From NCBI GenBank assembly GCA_030849065.1, contig JASAON010001572.1, positions 1-62,630 on the forward strand: a stretch of 62,630 nucleotides of DNA, in the 5' to 3' direction. Made by a program: the position numbers and the translations under genes. The notes below the pieces were generated by a model. It worked only from the letters and a program-made list of their open reading frames with translations, was not told the origin of the DNA and did not search any database. Shown here one piece after another: positions 8,738 through 18,212 of the stretch (position 1 is its first letter; every line of letters starts with the position of its first letter). The stretch comes from Jaenimonas drosophilae. Lineage: Eukaryota; Euglenozoa; Kinetoplastea; Trypanosomatida; Trypanosomatidae.

Positions 8738-11482
8738 TTAGCGCTTGCGCTTGCCTCCCTTGCTGGCCTCGCGCTTCACGCGCTGCTTGTCGCGGCGCTT
8801 CTGGCCCATGGACATGCGGTCGAGGTACTTATCCTTCTTCTTGCCAGGACCCTTCACCACCTGCGCGCGCATGAGCTTGCGCACGCTAAGATTGCCGGCC
8901 TTTTCGCGGGCACGTGGATCGGCCTTGCCCTTATCCATGAGGCCGCGGAGCATGCGCTGGGCCCTACGACGCTTGCGGCCCATCGCCTCCATCACCTTCT
9001 TGCTCGGTCGGGCGTTGAGCTCGAGGAAGCGGCGGCGTTGATCCTCAATCTCCGCAGCCGTCACTGGAAGAATGACCTTGCAGTTGCGTTGCTCATCCTT
9101 GACGAACCAATCTGGAAGATCATCGTCGTCGTTGAAGACGTAACGATTCACAGAGGCGTCTAGGATCTCACGGCGGGCCTTGGGGTCGAGCATCTTCTGC
9201 GCAATGGCCAAGGTACGCGCACGCACGTTAGGATCCGTCATAGCGATGGGGATCTCCTCAAACTCCGTGTCCTCGCCCTTCTTCTTCTGGCTCTGATTGC
9301 GACGCTTCTCCTTGCGGATCTCCTTGTTGCTCTGCATGGTGGCCTTTCGCTGCTGGCGGACGAGCTCCTGCGTGGTGAGGGTGCCAATGTTCTCAACAAG
9401 CTGGCGCTTGCGGCGGGAATTGGCACGACCTTGGTTGATCTCCACCTCATCGAGCTCACGTTCGTCAAAGTCATCGGAGAGCTCACTGACGTCGGAGACA
9501 TCATCGTCGTCTTCGTTGTCCTCGTCGGCATCCTCAAACCGCGTGCGTTTCTTCCGGGAGGCGGAGTCTAAGAGGGTCATGGGCTTGTCTGCACTCATGG
9601 AGATGCGCTCCTCCTCGAGAAGACGCGCGCGCTTCTTCTTGGCCTTGCCATCATCACTCTTTGGTGTGGGGAAGGTCTCGTTGAGGATTTGATCCACGTT
9701 GAGGTGGTGGCGCTGCCACTTGCTCTGCTTGCCCACCTCATTCAGCTGAGCGGCCTGCTTATCGGCCTTCTTCTGCTTCTTGCGCTCCTCTGGGCTCATC
9801 TCATCCTCCTCCTCATCCGCATCGGAGCCTCCCATACCTGCCTCAAAGAGCTTCACGCGAGCAGAACGTTCCGCGTTGATGTAGTTACCGTAGTTATCCA
9901 CATCCATAAAGTACTCCTCGCCCTCCACGAGCTGCTTCGACTGAGGGTTCGTTGCAGCATGTTCCGCATCCTCCGTCTTGCCATCTCCGAGATCCCAATC
10001 GTCCTGCGCGGCAAGGTTGACGGACATGACCGGATTCAGTGGTTCATTAGCCATCATATCAGGCTCGGCCCAGTTCTTATCCATGAGCTCTGCTACATCA
10101 TCCTCATCCACTTCGGCCAGCTTCTCCACGGTGAAGCCCTCCTCCGCGCCATCCTCGTCTCCGTCGTGATCGAAGGCGTCCTGCGCACCATTATCGAGGC
10201 CCTCACCCTCCGTCACGTGTTCGGCCCCGCCGTTGGGATCGTAGTTGATGAGACCCTTGATTTGCTTGAGCTTGCGGTCCACCACCTTCTTCTGCTTCTT
10301 CTTCACCTCCTTCGCGCGCTTTTTGCGAAGCTCCAGCAGTTCCTGGGCAATACGCGTCACTCCCTCCGCGCTATCAAAGTCAATCTTCATGTCTTCCTCC
10401 TCATCCTCCACAGCAGCCGTACTATCCACGTCGCTCTCCGTCATCATGTCATCATCCTCGCCGAGCTCGCGTTGTTGTTGGCGCTGCTCGAGCATTGACC
10501 GCTGCTCCTCCTCACGGACCAGCTGCTCCCTCCACCGCAGCATGCGCTTCAAGTCTCCGTCGCCAACCTGCTGCAGGTCACCGCAGAGGTACACGAGCTC
10601 CTTCTTCGTCGTCTTGGAGCGGAGGTAGGCCTTGTCCTCGTCCGTGGTAAAACGCAGCTCATGGTGGGACTTCAAGAAGCCCTTGGGGTCCTGTGCCTGA
10701 ATGAATTGGCTGAAGTTGGCCACGTGGTGGGTCACGGTGGCGAACTCGTCGTAGCCTTGGGGGACGTTGGTACGTGGGGTGGCTAAGGTACCCGCCGGGG
10801 TCACCACCTGTTCCACACCAACATCGGAGAAGACCTTCTGCGAGCTGAACATGTTGGGGTCAATCTGCTTGGGTGCCTTGTAGGCGGCACAGACCACGAA
10901 GATCTCGGCAGACTCCATACGAGAGGCCAGGGGCTTCGTTGCCTCCACCTTGTCAAAGAGCTGCTTAAAGACCCACAAGAGCTTGTGAAAGTCCTGCGAG
11001 CGGAACACCTTGGTTACGAACCAGCCACCGGGCTTGAGCATCGAGCAGGCCATCTTGGCAGCGGCCAGAACAAGGGCGTTCTGCTCAAACAAATCGCGCG
11101 ACCACACACCACCAACGTTGGGTGCACCATCGTGGATGACGCAATCCACGGGCTCCTTCTTCAGCCACGTGACGATCATCTTGCGTGTTTTATCATCGGT
11201 AATATCGCCCACGAAGGTTTTGCATCCGCGAATGGGAGCGATGGGGACGAGATCCACGCCCACAATCTTTGACCCAATCGGCATGTACTTGGCCGCCACC
11301 TGGCACCAACCACCTGGCGCAGCGCAGAGATCCACGAGCACACGGGACTTGCTGAGGAAGTCATACTTGCGATTAAGCTGGATGAGCTTGAAGGCTGAAC
11401 GTGCACGGTATCCTTGGTCCTTGGCCAGGCGGTAGTACGCGTCCAATCTGGTCTTTGCCTTCTTCTTGGACTTGACACCCAT
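8738..11482 (-). CDS. SPB1: 27S pre-rRNA 2'-O-methyltransferase SPB1
   Basis: Nucleolar methyltransferase that modifies the A-loop of large-subunit rRNA and is needed for 60S assembly. It is 914 residues long, near the yeast Spb1 length. The N-terminal FtsJ/RrmJ domain (1-205) has the SAM site VLVDLCAAPGGW (48-59) and the catalytic tetrad K32, D118 (VIHDGAPN), K158 (FVTKVF) and E193 (ESAEIF), all present. A long acidic and coiled middle region follows, then the Spb1 C-terminal domain containing DDLPDWFVKDE, and a Lys/Arg-rich nuclear tail (PGKKKDKYLDRMSMGQKRR near the end). The start ATG at 11482 places the conserved GVKSKKKAKTRLDAYY right at the N-terminus, as in orthologues. A minus-strand pyrimidine-rich tract at 11545-11558 precedes the gene. 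Confidence 0.95.
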   Translation of the reverse strand: MGVKSKKKAKTRLDAYYRLAKDQGYRARSAFKLIQLNRKYDFLSKSRVLVDLCAAPGGWCQVAAKYMPIGSKIVGVDLVPIAPIRGCKTFVGDITDDKTRKMIVTWLKKEPVDCVIHDGAPNVGGVWSRDLFEQNALVLAAAKMACSMLKPGGWFVTKVFRSQDFHKLLWVFKQLFDKVEATKPLASRMESAEIFVVCAAYKAPKQIDPNMFSSQKVFSDVGVEQVVTPAGTLATPRTNVPQGYDEFATVTHHVANFSQFIQAQDPKGFLKSHHELRFTTDEDKAYLRSKTTKKELVYLCGDLQQVGDGDLKRMLRWREQLVREEEQRSMLEQRQQQRELGEDDDMMTESDVDSTAAVEDEEEDMKIDFDSAEGVTRIAQELLELRKKRAKEVKKKQKKVVDRKLKQIKGLINYDPNGGAEHVTEGEGLDNGAQDAFDHDGDEDGAEEGFTVEKLAEVDEDDVAELMDKNWAEPDMMANEPLNPVMSVNLAAQDDWDLGDGKTEDAEHAATNPQSKQLVEGEEYFMDVDNYGNYINAERSARVKLFEAGMGGSDADEEEDEMSPEERKKQKKADKQAAQLNEVGKQSKWQRHHLNVDQILNETFPTPKSDDGKAKKKRARLLEEERISMSADKPMTLLDSASRKKRTRFEDADEDNEDDDDVSDVSELSDDFDERELDEVEINQGRANSRRKRQLVENIGTLTTQELVRQQRKATMQSNKEIRKEKRRNQSQKKKGEDTEFEEIPIAMTDPNVRARTLAIAQKMLDPKARREILDASVNRYVFNDDDDLPDWFVKDEQRNCKVILPVTAAEIEDQRRRFLELNARPSKKVMEAMGRKRRRAQRMLRGLMDKGKADPRAREKAGNLSVRKLMRAQVVKGPGKKKDKYLDRMSMGQKRRDKQRVKREASKGGKRKR

Positions 11483-11741
11483 GTTTGTACCGGTGGTTTA
11501 TTACTACGAACATAGTGAAAATATGGGTGTGTGTGTGTTAAGACAGAAGAATAGAAGGGTACATGATGAGGGAAGGAGTGCAGTTGTGGTGCATGCGCAC
11601 ACATGTAAAAGGGTGTATGAGCCAAGATGATTTTGCTTGGAATAGGGAAGGATGAGGACAGCCTCCATCGTCATATGTCCGGTCAATCCCACGTTGGGTC
11701 GTTGACCCAGCAGAGCATTAAAGGCAGATCTTGGCAGTGGG

Positions 11742-13829
11742 CTACGAATTGGAAGGAGAGGCCATGTCGGGGTACTTGCGCCAAAGCTGATAAGCACGGG
11801 CGAGCAGCTCCTGCATCCACTGCAGCGCCTGCTCATGGGCATCTCCTCGACGAGAAGACATAACCACATGCTTGAAGGGTTCCTTCAAGACCTCCATCAT
11901 CTCATCCGAAGAGCGGCTCGCAAGTAACTGAGGACGCAACTCAAACACCAACGCCGCGCACACACTAACATGCAAGGGCAGCACCGCATCCACACCCACT
12001 GCCAAGTAGGTATCCCACAGGCGCAGGAGCAGCGGCATTGGCAGCTCCCTGGCCAAGAAGCAGTGAATCCAGCGAAAGCAGAAGTCAATGAGAGCGACCT
12101 CCGGCTCATACGCAGAGCTTGCAGCTCCTGTTCGTGTTGGTTGGGCGTAGTGGCGAATGACAAAGTTTTCGGCGAGCTCCACATCATCCTCCACAACGAT
12201 GCGCTCCAACTGCCGCATCGCCCCCACCACCCCAGCCTGGCCAGGCGTGAAGTTCCCCTGCAAGCTCGAGAGGAGATGATCCGCGCACCCGTACGCGTCC
12301 GCCTCCGCCTGAAGCAGATAGGCGCTATGCACGCCACTCATCATGGAGATGAGCTCGTCCAGCTGCATCAACCACACATTCTCCTCCGTCACCGTATGTG
12401 CGTCGAAGAGAAGACTAAAGTATCCCTGATGGTGCGATGATGTTGGCTCCAGCTCACTCCTCCAACCACTGCTCTCGCTCGTGGTGCGTTGATGCGGCAC
12501 ATCATGGTCATCCACCATGGCGGGCTCTCCCTCTCCGTTGGTAGAGATGGATGGTTGGATATGATGGTGCACCTCCAGCTCTTGTTGGCGCACCGCATCG
12601 GTGAGGAAGACGAGGTAAAAGACGGCGAAGAAGTCATCCAGACCTTGTACGTAGCCAACAGCAGGATGCCGCTTCGACCACAAAAAGAGTGCACGGCTCA
12701 TGGCAGTGGAGGTGGTTGGGCAGTGGAAGAGCGCAGAAGCGTGGCGTGGTAGGTCCAGCTGCAGCTGATTCATGATGGCGCGGTCCGATGAAGAAAGGAA
12801 TGGATCTCGAAGAATAGGTGGTTGGCTGGTGGTGGATGCCCTCACCGCGGATGTTTTCCGCAGCGCAGCGGCCCCACTTGAGCTCAGCTGAGGTGATGCG
12901 CTTGAAGGAAGCGGCCCTTCTCCATGCTCACCTTGCTCACCAACAACACTGTTGCCACCAATGGGTAGAAAGGAGCAGTACTGCCGCACCGACGTGGCGT
13001 AGAGCTCTCGCTTTCGTCGCATCTCCTCCTCCTGGTGGCGTACGTTGAGTGGGGCAAGTGAGCTCAGCAATCTCCAGGCAACGGCCCGCAGGAAGTGTGG
13101 GCGGCACCCACCCCAGGTCAAGGCGCGCAGGCTTCCGGGCTCATCGCACGATTTTCCGACGTGGATATCCACGTTGGCTACCCCTACTCCCGTGGGGAGT
13201 AGGCGAAGCATCGAGGCCAGCTCCGTCTGTGCAGCACCACTGCCGCCTATCACCACCCCCTTCTTGGTGTATGTGGCCAAGCTACGGCTTCCAAGGGGGG
13301 AATCTGAAGGTGTTGTGGGCTCCTCACGCGAGGCGGCTGAGTGCTTTAGGAGAGGTGATGGCCCCTCCTCACGGCGGTAGCGTAGCTCCACGAGTAGGCG
13401 CGGAGGAAGTACCTCCAAAAGCGGATATGCACGCATGAAGTGCTGAAATTGATGGAGCTGCTCCTCGGAAAAGCGTTGGTGCTCATCCCCTCGGGATGTG
13501 GAGGTGGTGAAGGAGGTGGCATGCTTCGAACTGAGTGCAGTGTCAGGACTTGCGCCAACACCTCCTGAGGAGGACTCATCACCCACATGGAGCACCGCAT
13601 GGCCACTCACTGGGTCGTACTCAATCGTTGGGCGGTACGCCGTTCCTGCAATGAGGTAGGGAGTACCCGGCGGTGCACGTACGGCTCTGCCAGGGCCCAC
13701 AATGCTTGAGAGCATCGGTGATGAGTACATGATGGATGAATCAAAGTCCTGGATAGAGACGATGGTGTTGCTAAGTGCATCCGCTCGGTCCTGCGAAGGA
13801 TTTTGATTAGCCGAGGAAGAAGAGGCCAT
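11742..13829 (-). CDS. TBC-domain Rab GTPase-activating protein, TBC1D22/Gyp1-like
   Basis: Predicted GAP that speeds GTP hydrolysis on a Rab at the Golgi or endosomes. It is 695 residues long. The first 200 residues are Ser-rich and poorly structured. The TBC domain fills the C-terminal two thirds but is broken by Ser/Gly-rich insertions. The arginine finger lies in QLDLPRHASALF and the glutamine finger in GYVQGLDDFF; both catalytic residues are present. Later blocks match TBC1D22: RHPAVGYVQG, ADHLLSSLQGNFTPGQAGV, FRWIHCFLARELPMPLLLR and LWDTYLAV. ATG at 13829 is the first in frame. The tract at 14027-14041 lies upstream. A Rab14-like GTPase is encoded in the same unit, but no functional link follows from that. 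Confidence 0.85.
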   Translation of the reverse strand: MASSSSANQNPSQDRADALSNTIVSIQDFDSSIMYSSPMLSSIVGPGRAVRAPPGTPYLIAGTAYRPTIEYDPVSGHAVLHVGDESSSGGVGASPDTALSSKHATSFTTSTSRGDEHQRFSEEQLHQFQHFMRAYPLLEVLPPRLLVELRYRREEGPSPLLKHSAASREEPTTPSDSPLGSRSLATYTKKGVVIGGSGAAQTELASMLRLLPTGVGVANVDIHVGKSCDEPGSLRALTWGGCRPHFLRAVAWRLLSSLAPLNVRHQEEEMRRKRELYATSVRQYCSFLPIGGNSVVGEQGEHGEGPLPSSASPQLSSSGAAALRKTSAVRASTTSQPPILRDPFLSSSDRAIMNQLQLDLPRHASALFHCPTTSTAMSRALFLWSKRHPAVGYVQGLDDFFAVFYLVFLTDAVRQQELEVHHHIQPSISTNGEGEPAMVDDHDVPHQRTTSESSGWRSELEPTSSHHQGYFSLLFDAHTVTEENVWLMQLDELISMMSGVHSAYLLQAEADAYGCADHLLSSLQGNFTPGQAGVVGAMRQLERIVVEDDVELAENFVIRHYAQPTRTGAASSAYEPEVALIDFCFRWIHCFLARELPMPLLLRLWDTYLAVGVDAVLPLHVSVCAALVFELRPQLLASRSSDEMMEVLKEPFKHVVMSSRRGDAHEQALQWMQELLARAYQLWRKYPDMASPSNS

Positions 13830-14009
13830 GGTTGTGACTGCTCTTCCACTAAGTTGGGGTGATGGAAGACTACCGCCAACAACAACGAAGAATACAAAAG
13901 TGGCTGTGCTGAGCAGCTTCAGTCAGCCGCACCGCATGCCTAGGAATTAGGTAGGCGTGGATGGCGATGTGGGGTACCTCCAGAAGCTGGTTCAGCACAG
14001 AGATGAGCA

Positions 14010-14041
14010 CTCAGCGAGCCAATGGCAAAAAGAAAAAAAAA
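14010..14041 (-). promoter_or_regulatory. Putative trans-splice signal of the TBC gene
   Basis: Uninterrupted minus-strand pyrimidine tract at 14027-14041, with AG at 14011-14010. The predicted 5' UTR is about 180 bases. Confidence 0.55.
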
Positions 14042-14556
14042 TGTGCAGAGGTAGTCCGTGACAGTTGATTATCCTACCTCGTTGTCGCACCCTAATCTGA
14101 ATCCCGACGAAATAAAGATGAGAAGAACAGCATATTGATTGAATGCTGGAGGCGGTTGCTCAGCAGGTTTCACCGTCAACCACATCGACATCAACGTCGA
14201 GGTGAGCACACAACAGCAGGTTCTCGTGCTCACCAAGCCAACACCAGGGTGGTGATGGTGGTAGAGAGGTGGCTGCCAAAGTAGGGCTCCGCTATCCTTC
14301 ACCATCATCCCAGCGTGTGTGTCTGCACTACATCATCCTTCATTCAATAAGAGAAGCAATCAATTAAACAGCCCGAACGTGAGAGAGTAGCGTGCACTTG
14401 ATAGGCTCACGGCACGCATCTACGTCACCACACACGCAGATTCACCCTCGCCTTCCTCTCTCCTCTCCCCCAAGGTACTCTACGAGTAGGGACAAGAGTA
14501 GTGAAGGGGGGGTACATCCACATGAAGCTGAATCATCCAGTTCAGCACCCATCTTA

Positions 14557-14592
14557 CTTTTTTCTCTTTCTTCGTCTTTTTCTTCTTCCCAG
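14557..14592 (+). promoter_or_regulatory. Splice-acceptor-like pyrimidine tract on the plus strand
   Basis: About 34 bases, almost all C and T (one G at 14573), end directly in CAG at 14590-14592. The strand is opposite to every supported gene. An ATG opens 10 bases further on. Confidence 0.35.
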
Positions 14593-14601
14593 CCAAGTTG
14601 C

Positions 14602-14763
14602 ATGCATAGGTGCTTGCGTTGCTATGTTGATGGGATGATCGACGACGGAGGTATGGATCCGCTCAACGTTCTGAGGAGCAAGCATCCAACCGTACGCGGT
14701 GCACACAGCCCAAAAACAAAAACAAAAAAAGAAATATCAACGCGAGCCGCTCCCGTTTGTTGA
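14602..14763 (+). CDS. Possible small plus-strand ORF, 53 aa
   Basis: A short frame beginning MHRCLRCYVDGMIDDGG and ending in a Thr/Lys-rich stretch. The only support is its place just after the plus-strand acceptor-like tract. Composition is unremarkable, no domain is visible and the frame is short enough to occur by chance. If transcribed it would be antisense to the surrounding unit. Treat as a low-confidence candidate. Confidence 0.15.
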   Translation: MHRCLRCYVDGMIDDGGMDPLNVLRSKHPTVRGAHSPKTKTKKEISTRAAPVC

Positions 14764-15450
14764 AGCCGTCTCGGCGTTTGTCATCGCACCAGAGAGAGTC
14801 CGATGATCAACGATATCGTGGAGCTTGGCTGCAGTGTTCACACAACATGGTCTACGCAAGTGTGTGAGCCCACACTTTAGCACTTCACCACACCGTCGTA
14901 ACATCTCCACACCCCACATGAGAGAGATCATCATGGTAGATGGAGAGTCCACGGTGGAGTTTTGCTGACATGCAACACGGAACACAAATACAAGCCCCCA
15001 CAGCACGCTCCTATCTTCGCGTATCAACCGTCGAAGAACGCACCCCACACAGAAAGAAAAACTCGATCGACGGAAGACCCACCACAAGGTGGTTCTGATA
15101 AAGTGGCTACCTTCGTTCTCATACCAAATCCCCACCTCCTCCTCGTACATGCTAAAAGAGACGGCCTACACTGGAAAGCGCACACGAATGTGCTGCAGCC
15201 GAAGATTAGGTCCCATCGTCTGCGCATCAAACCGCACATGTGCCACACCTTCATCGTCGCCGACCAACACGCACACACGAGAGGTAGCGTGAAGAGTCAT
15301 GTCGGGTGTGTTGCTCTTCCTGTGTGTGGTGCATGTACATGTACTCATCTTGGTAATGTGTACGGGCATGTACAACCGTTACCAATGAGATACGAGGTGG
15401 TTCAGTGAGTATAAGGAGGCTGGGTGTGGATATGAAAGTTGTTTTGTTGG

Positions 15451-16026
15451 TTATTCAGGAGCATTGTAGGCGTAGAAGGCTTTGTTGTGCATCACTAACT
15501 CGTTTCCGACGAAGTAGAAGCTGTCGCTGACGGTTTCATAAGGGTTATCAATGATGGCCTGCAGCCACTCATCATTGAGCTTTGGCATATCATAGATGGC
15601 CTCCCACGTGTTGGTGGAGTGAGGGATGCAGAATCCAAACTCAAAGTCGAAGGACTTGATGAGCTGATTACGGAAGTAGTAGCGCTCAATCATACGAAAG
15701 CCAGAAACTGGTTGATCAGCGTTCACACCAAAGACGAGCTTCGCCCCTAAGGCACCGCTACGCAGCATCGATGGAGGAAATGAATATTTGATGGAGCGGC
15801 TGGCGGTAATCTGCTCTGGTGTGAGCTTGGACTGCATAGCCTTGAAGGCGGCGTAGTCGTCGGCAGTGCGCTGCACATCCAGCATCATCTTGTTCTTCTC
15901 AATGTCTCGCACAGAGAAACGGTAGAACTCGATGTGATAGTGATTGGCATCCAGTGAGCACAGGAAGCTTTCTGTCGGTGCCGTCATGGCCAAAGCCTGC
16001 TGCGGGGTAAAGGTGGTAGTTGTCAT
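15451..16026 (-). CDS. UNC119: UNC119 lipid-binding chaperone
   Basis: Carrier of N-myristoylated proteins to the cilium/flagellum, of the PDE6-delta/UNC119 immunoglobulin-like sandwich fold. It is 191 residues long. The diagnostic run is nearly identical to animal UNC119: RYYFRNQLIKSFDFEFGFC, IPHSTNTWE, NPYETVSDSFYFVG and NELVMHNKA. The residues before TPQQAL are Thr-rich and short; vertebrate proteins have a longer acidic head. The frame is open to a GTG at 16077, but the first ATG is at 16026. Trypanosomes use UNC119-type carriers with ARL3 to load flagellar lipidated cargo; that role is inferred here. Confidence 0.93.
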   Translation of the reverse strand: MTTTTFTPQQALAMTAPTESFLCSLDANHYHIEFYRFSVRDIEKNKMMLDVQRTADDYAAFKAMQSKLTPEQITASRSIKYSFPPSMLRSGALGAKLVFGVNADQPVSGFRMIERYYFRNQLIKSFDFEFGFCIPHSTNTWEAIYDMPKLNDEWLQAIIDNPYETVSDSFYFVGNELVMHNKAFYAYNAPE

Positions 16027-16665
16027 GTTGATGTTTTTTTTTGTGTTGTTGTTGATGATGATCGTATAACCGTTCACGTAGACCCACAGATTTGCTGCTG
16101 CTGAGCGTACTCTATAGATCTAAACTCCAGTAGGAAGGATAGGAAAGGAATGTCTGTCTGCGTTAGACTACACCCGCCGTCAACTTGTAGTGATTGATGC
16201 TATCTGTGGGTAAATTTGTCTGTTAATTTACTAGTGTAGGTCCACGTGTATGTAGATCACCGATCCAATCGTGTGTTCGTCGCCTAAGAATGGGGGAATA
16301 ACAAACTTGCTACCACAACAGCCAACAACAAGAGAAGAAAATAGATATTAATTCAATTCACCGGTGCATTGATGTTTATTTCTCATGTGAAGGAGCAGAA
16401 TAATAACAAATTGGGTGTTTCCGATCGCTTCGACAGCCAATGCGGTGAGAGCAGAGCCCCACAATCACGACGGAGCCTCATCCACAGGAAGTATATGACT
16501 GGTGGCGAGGGCAGCAAAGCAGCGCATCCCCCACAGCTCAGCGCTCCGCTGTCAGCACAACCAGAAGCGCCGCATGTGTGAAGATGATCAGAATGAAGTT
16601 TTTTTTTTGTAGAGTACAGGTGAGTGATACAAGTACGGTTGGAGTTCCAACCAATGGTTGGGTCA
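16027..16665. other. Intergenic gap
   Basis: No gene seen. Minus-strand pyrimidine-rich DNA around 16130-16150 may serve as the UNC119 splice signal. The rest is AT-richer, as expected for UTR. Confidence 0.5.
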
Positions 16666-17949
16666 TTACATCCCATCCACCTCCACCACCTCCTCCTGCA
16701 GGTGAAGGCCACCAACATGAGAAGTTGTGGGAGTGGAGCGAATGGCATCGGCTGGGAAGACTCCCGCTGTTGCACTTCGGCCAGGATAGTCCTCCGGCAT
16801 GAGGGAGCAGTAGGCGGGGGCATTCATGCGACCACCAAGCAAGGTGGCCACGGTGGGGCCCTCAGCACGTGAAAAGGTACCAGCCGGGGTGGGGAGCATT
16901 GAGGCATCCGCGGACTCCGTCACCGCATCCATGCGCATCGACTGCTCAATGAGCCTCTCCAACCCTTCGAGCTTCATGCGCTCGCGCTCCGTCTTCTGCA
17001 GGAGCGCGAAGCGGTCACGGTCGTAGTGGCTGGACTCGAATAACAACTCACGTTGACGTGTTTGGAGTGCGTAGAGCCGCGTCTCGCGCTCATTCTTGAA
17101 GCGTTGCTGCTCCATGTACCACACGTAGTCCCTCTCTGCCATGAGGTCGAGGAGCTCGTCCGCGGAGAGCTGGGCCTGCTCCGCGGGCGATGGCCCGGCT
17201 AAGGTGTTTGCCACCGCCGCTGGTTCTTCAAGCTCCACGACGGGTGCGAAGGTGGCAAAGGGCACCGACCCACGCTGTGAACGTACCTGAAAGGGTGACT
17301 CCCCGTGGCCAGCGGCACGCCCCACTGACGGGCCGAGAGAGGCCTTGCGGGAGAGGGGCACCTCCTCGCCCATGGAGGAACGCCAGCCCGGCGATTGTTG
17401 CTGTGGACTGCGCCCGTTGGGGATGCGAGAGGAGTTCAGCCCCGCAATGCTACCGGGGGCAGAGCTCGAGGGTACCTGGTCGTCGGCCTCTTCTGGCGCT
17501 GCTCGGCCGGGGTTGACGCGGGAGTTGGGTGGTGTTGTTACCTCGTAGTGTGTGGTGCGTGTGGTGGAGAGGGGAATGGTACCCGTCACGACGTGGCCAG
17601 CGGCATCTCGATTGGGTGATCGTGAAGCGGGAGCATCCACCTCATGGCGAAACATGGGAGAGCGATCCCGATCACGACCACGAACATGCAGTTGGATGAT
17701 GGAGCCGTCCTCCAGCTCCATCTCCGCTCCAGTCATATCGTCCTCAACCAAGGCACCATGGTGGTAGAGCTCCTGCTGAGCACTTGGCACACGGCTGATG
17801 TTCTCCAGGTACTGCTTCAGCTGGAGGCCCGTGAGCTTTTTCAGCTTACCGTGGAAGACGAGGTGGTACTTGACTCCGTCACTGCGGTTTTCCACCTGCA
17901 CAGTGCTGCGGTGACGTGCAGCGGACGCAGAGGTGGTACTCTGATCCAT
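16666..17949 (-). CDS. Ubiquitin-like-domain protein of unknown function
   Basis: 427 residues. Residues about 25-90 look like a ubiquitin-like fold: YHLVFHGKLKKLTGLQLKQY, then the strand around QELYHHGALVEDD and a closing GSIIQLHVRGR, matching the KxxTxxQLK...LiyxGkxLxDd...l pattern. No C-terminal Gly-Gly is present after it, so it is a fixed domain, not a conjugated modifier. The middle is Ser/Pro/Arg-rich. Residues 265-345 form a charged helix (LLDLMAERDYVWYMEQQRF to LEGLERLIEQSMRM), probably coiled coil. The first in-frame codon is a GTG; the ATG at 17949 gives MDQSTTS. Function unknown; a partner of proteasome or membrane traffic factors is possible but unproven. Confidence 0.75.
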   Translation of the reverse strand: MDQSTTSASAARHRSTVQVENRSDGVKYHLVFHGKLKKLTGLQLKQYLENISRVPSAQQELYHHGALVEDDMTGAEMELEDGSIIQLHVRGRDRDRSPMFRHEVDAPASRSPNRDAAGHVVTGTIPLSTTRTTHYEVTTPPNSRVNPGRAAPEEADDQVPSSSAPGSIAGLNSSRIPNGRSPQQQSPGWRSSMGEEVPLSRKASLGPSVGRAAGHGESPFQVRSQRGSVPFATFAPVVELEEPAAVANTLAGPSPAEQAQLSADELLDLMAERDYVWYMEQQRFKNERETRLYALQTRQRELLFESSHYDRDRFALLQKTERERMKLEGLERLIEQSMRMDAVTESADASMLPTPAGTFSRAEGPTVATLLGGRMNAPAYCSLMPEDYPGRSATAGVFPADAIRSTPTTSHVGGLHLQEEVVEVDGM

Positions 17950-18212
17950 CACAGGAAAGGAGGACTTCTCGGCTAGTCTGTAGTGTGGTAAAGAACATCA
18001 CAAATACGGAAAGATGTGGTATGGTGAGAGGTGAGCGCAGGTGCATCCGGTGCGTGCGTCCCAGTTCAGTTGGATTTACAAAACAGAGCAAGAAATACTC
18101 AATCATCTGAGGTAGGGGTACATTCACCCACTTCCTTTCAGCAGCGACCGCGGCGACCGCACATCATGTGTGATTAACAAACACCAATCATCTCACTCCG
18201 TTGCTTCTGTCG

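Larger units (their letters stand above)
13830..15450. other. 1.6-kb intergenic region
   Basis: No minus-strand gene supported. It holds the trans-splice tract of the TBC gene (14010-14041) and, unusually, a strong pyrimidine tract on the plus strand at 14557-14590 followed by AG and a 53-codon ORF (separate entries). Short minus-strand frames here (79-137 codons) show no recognisable features. Confidence 0.5.
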
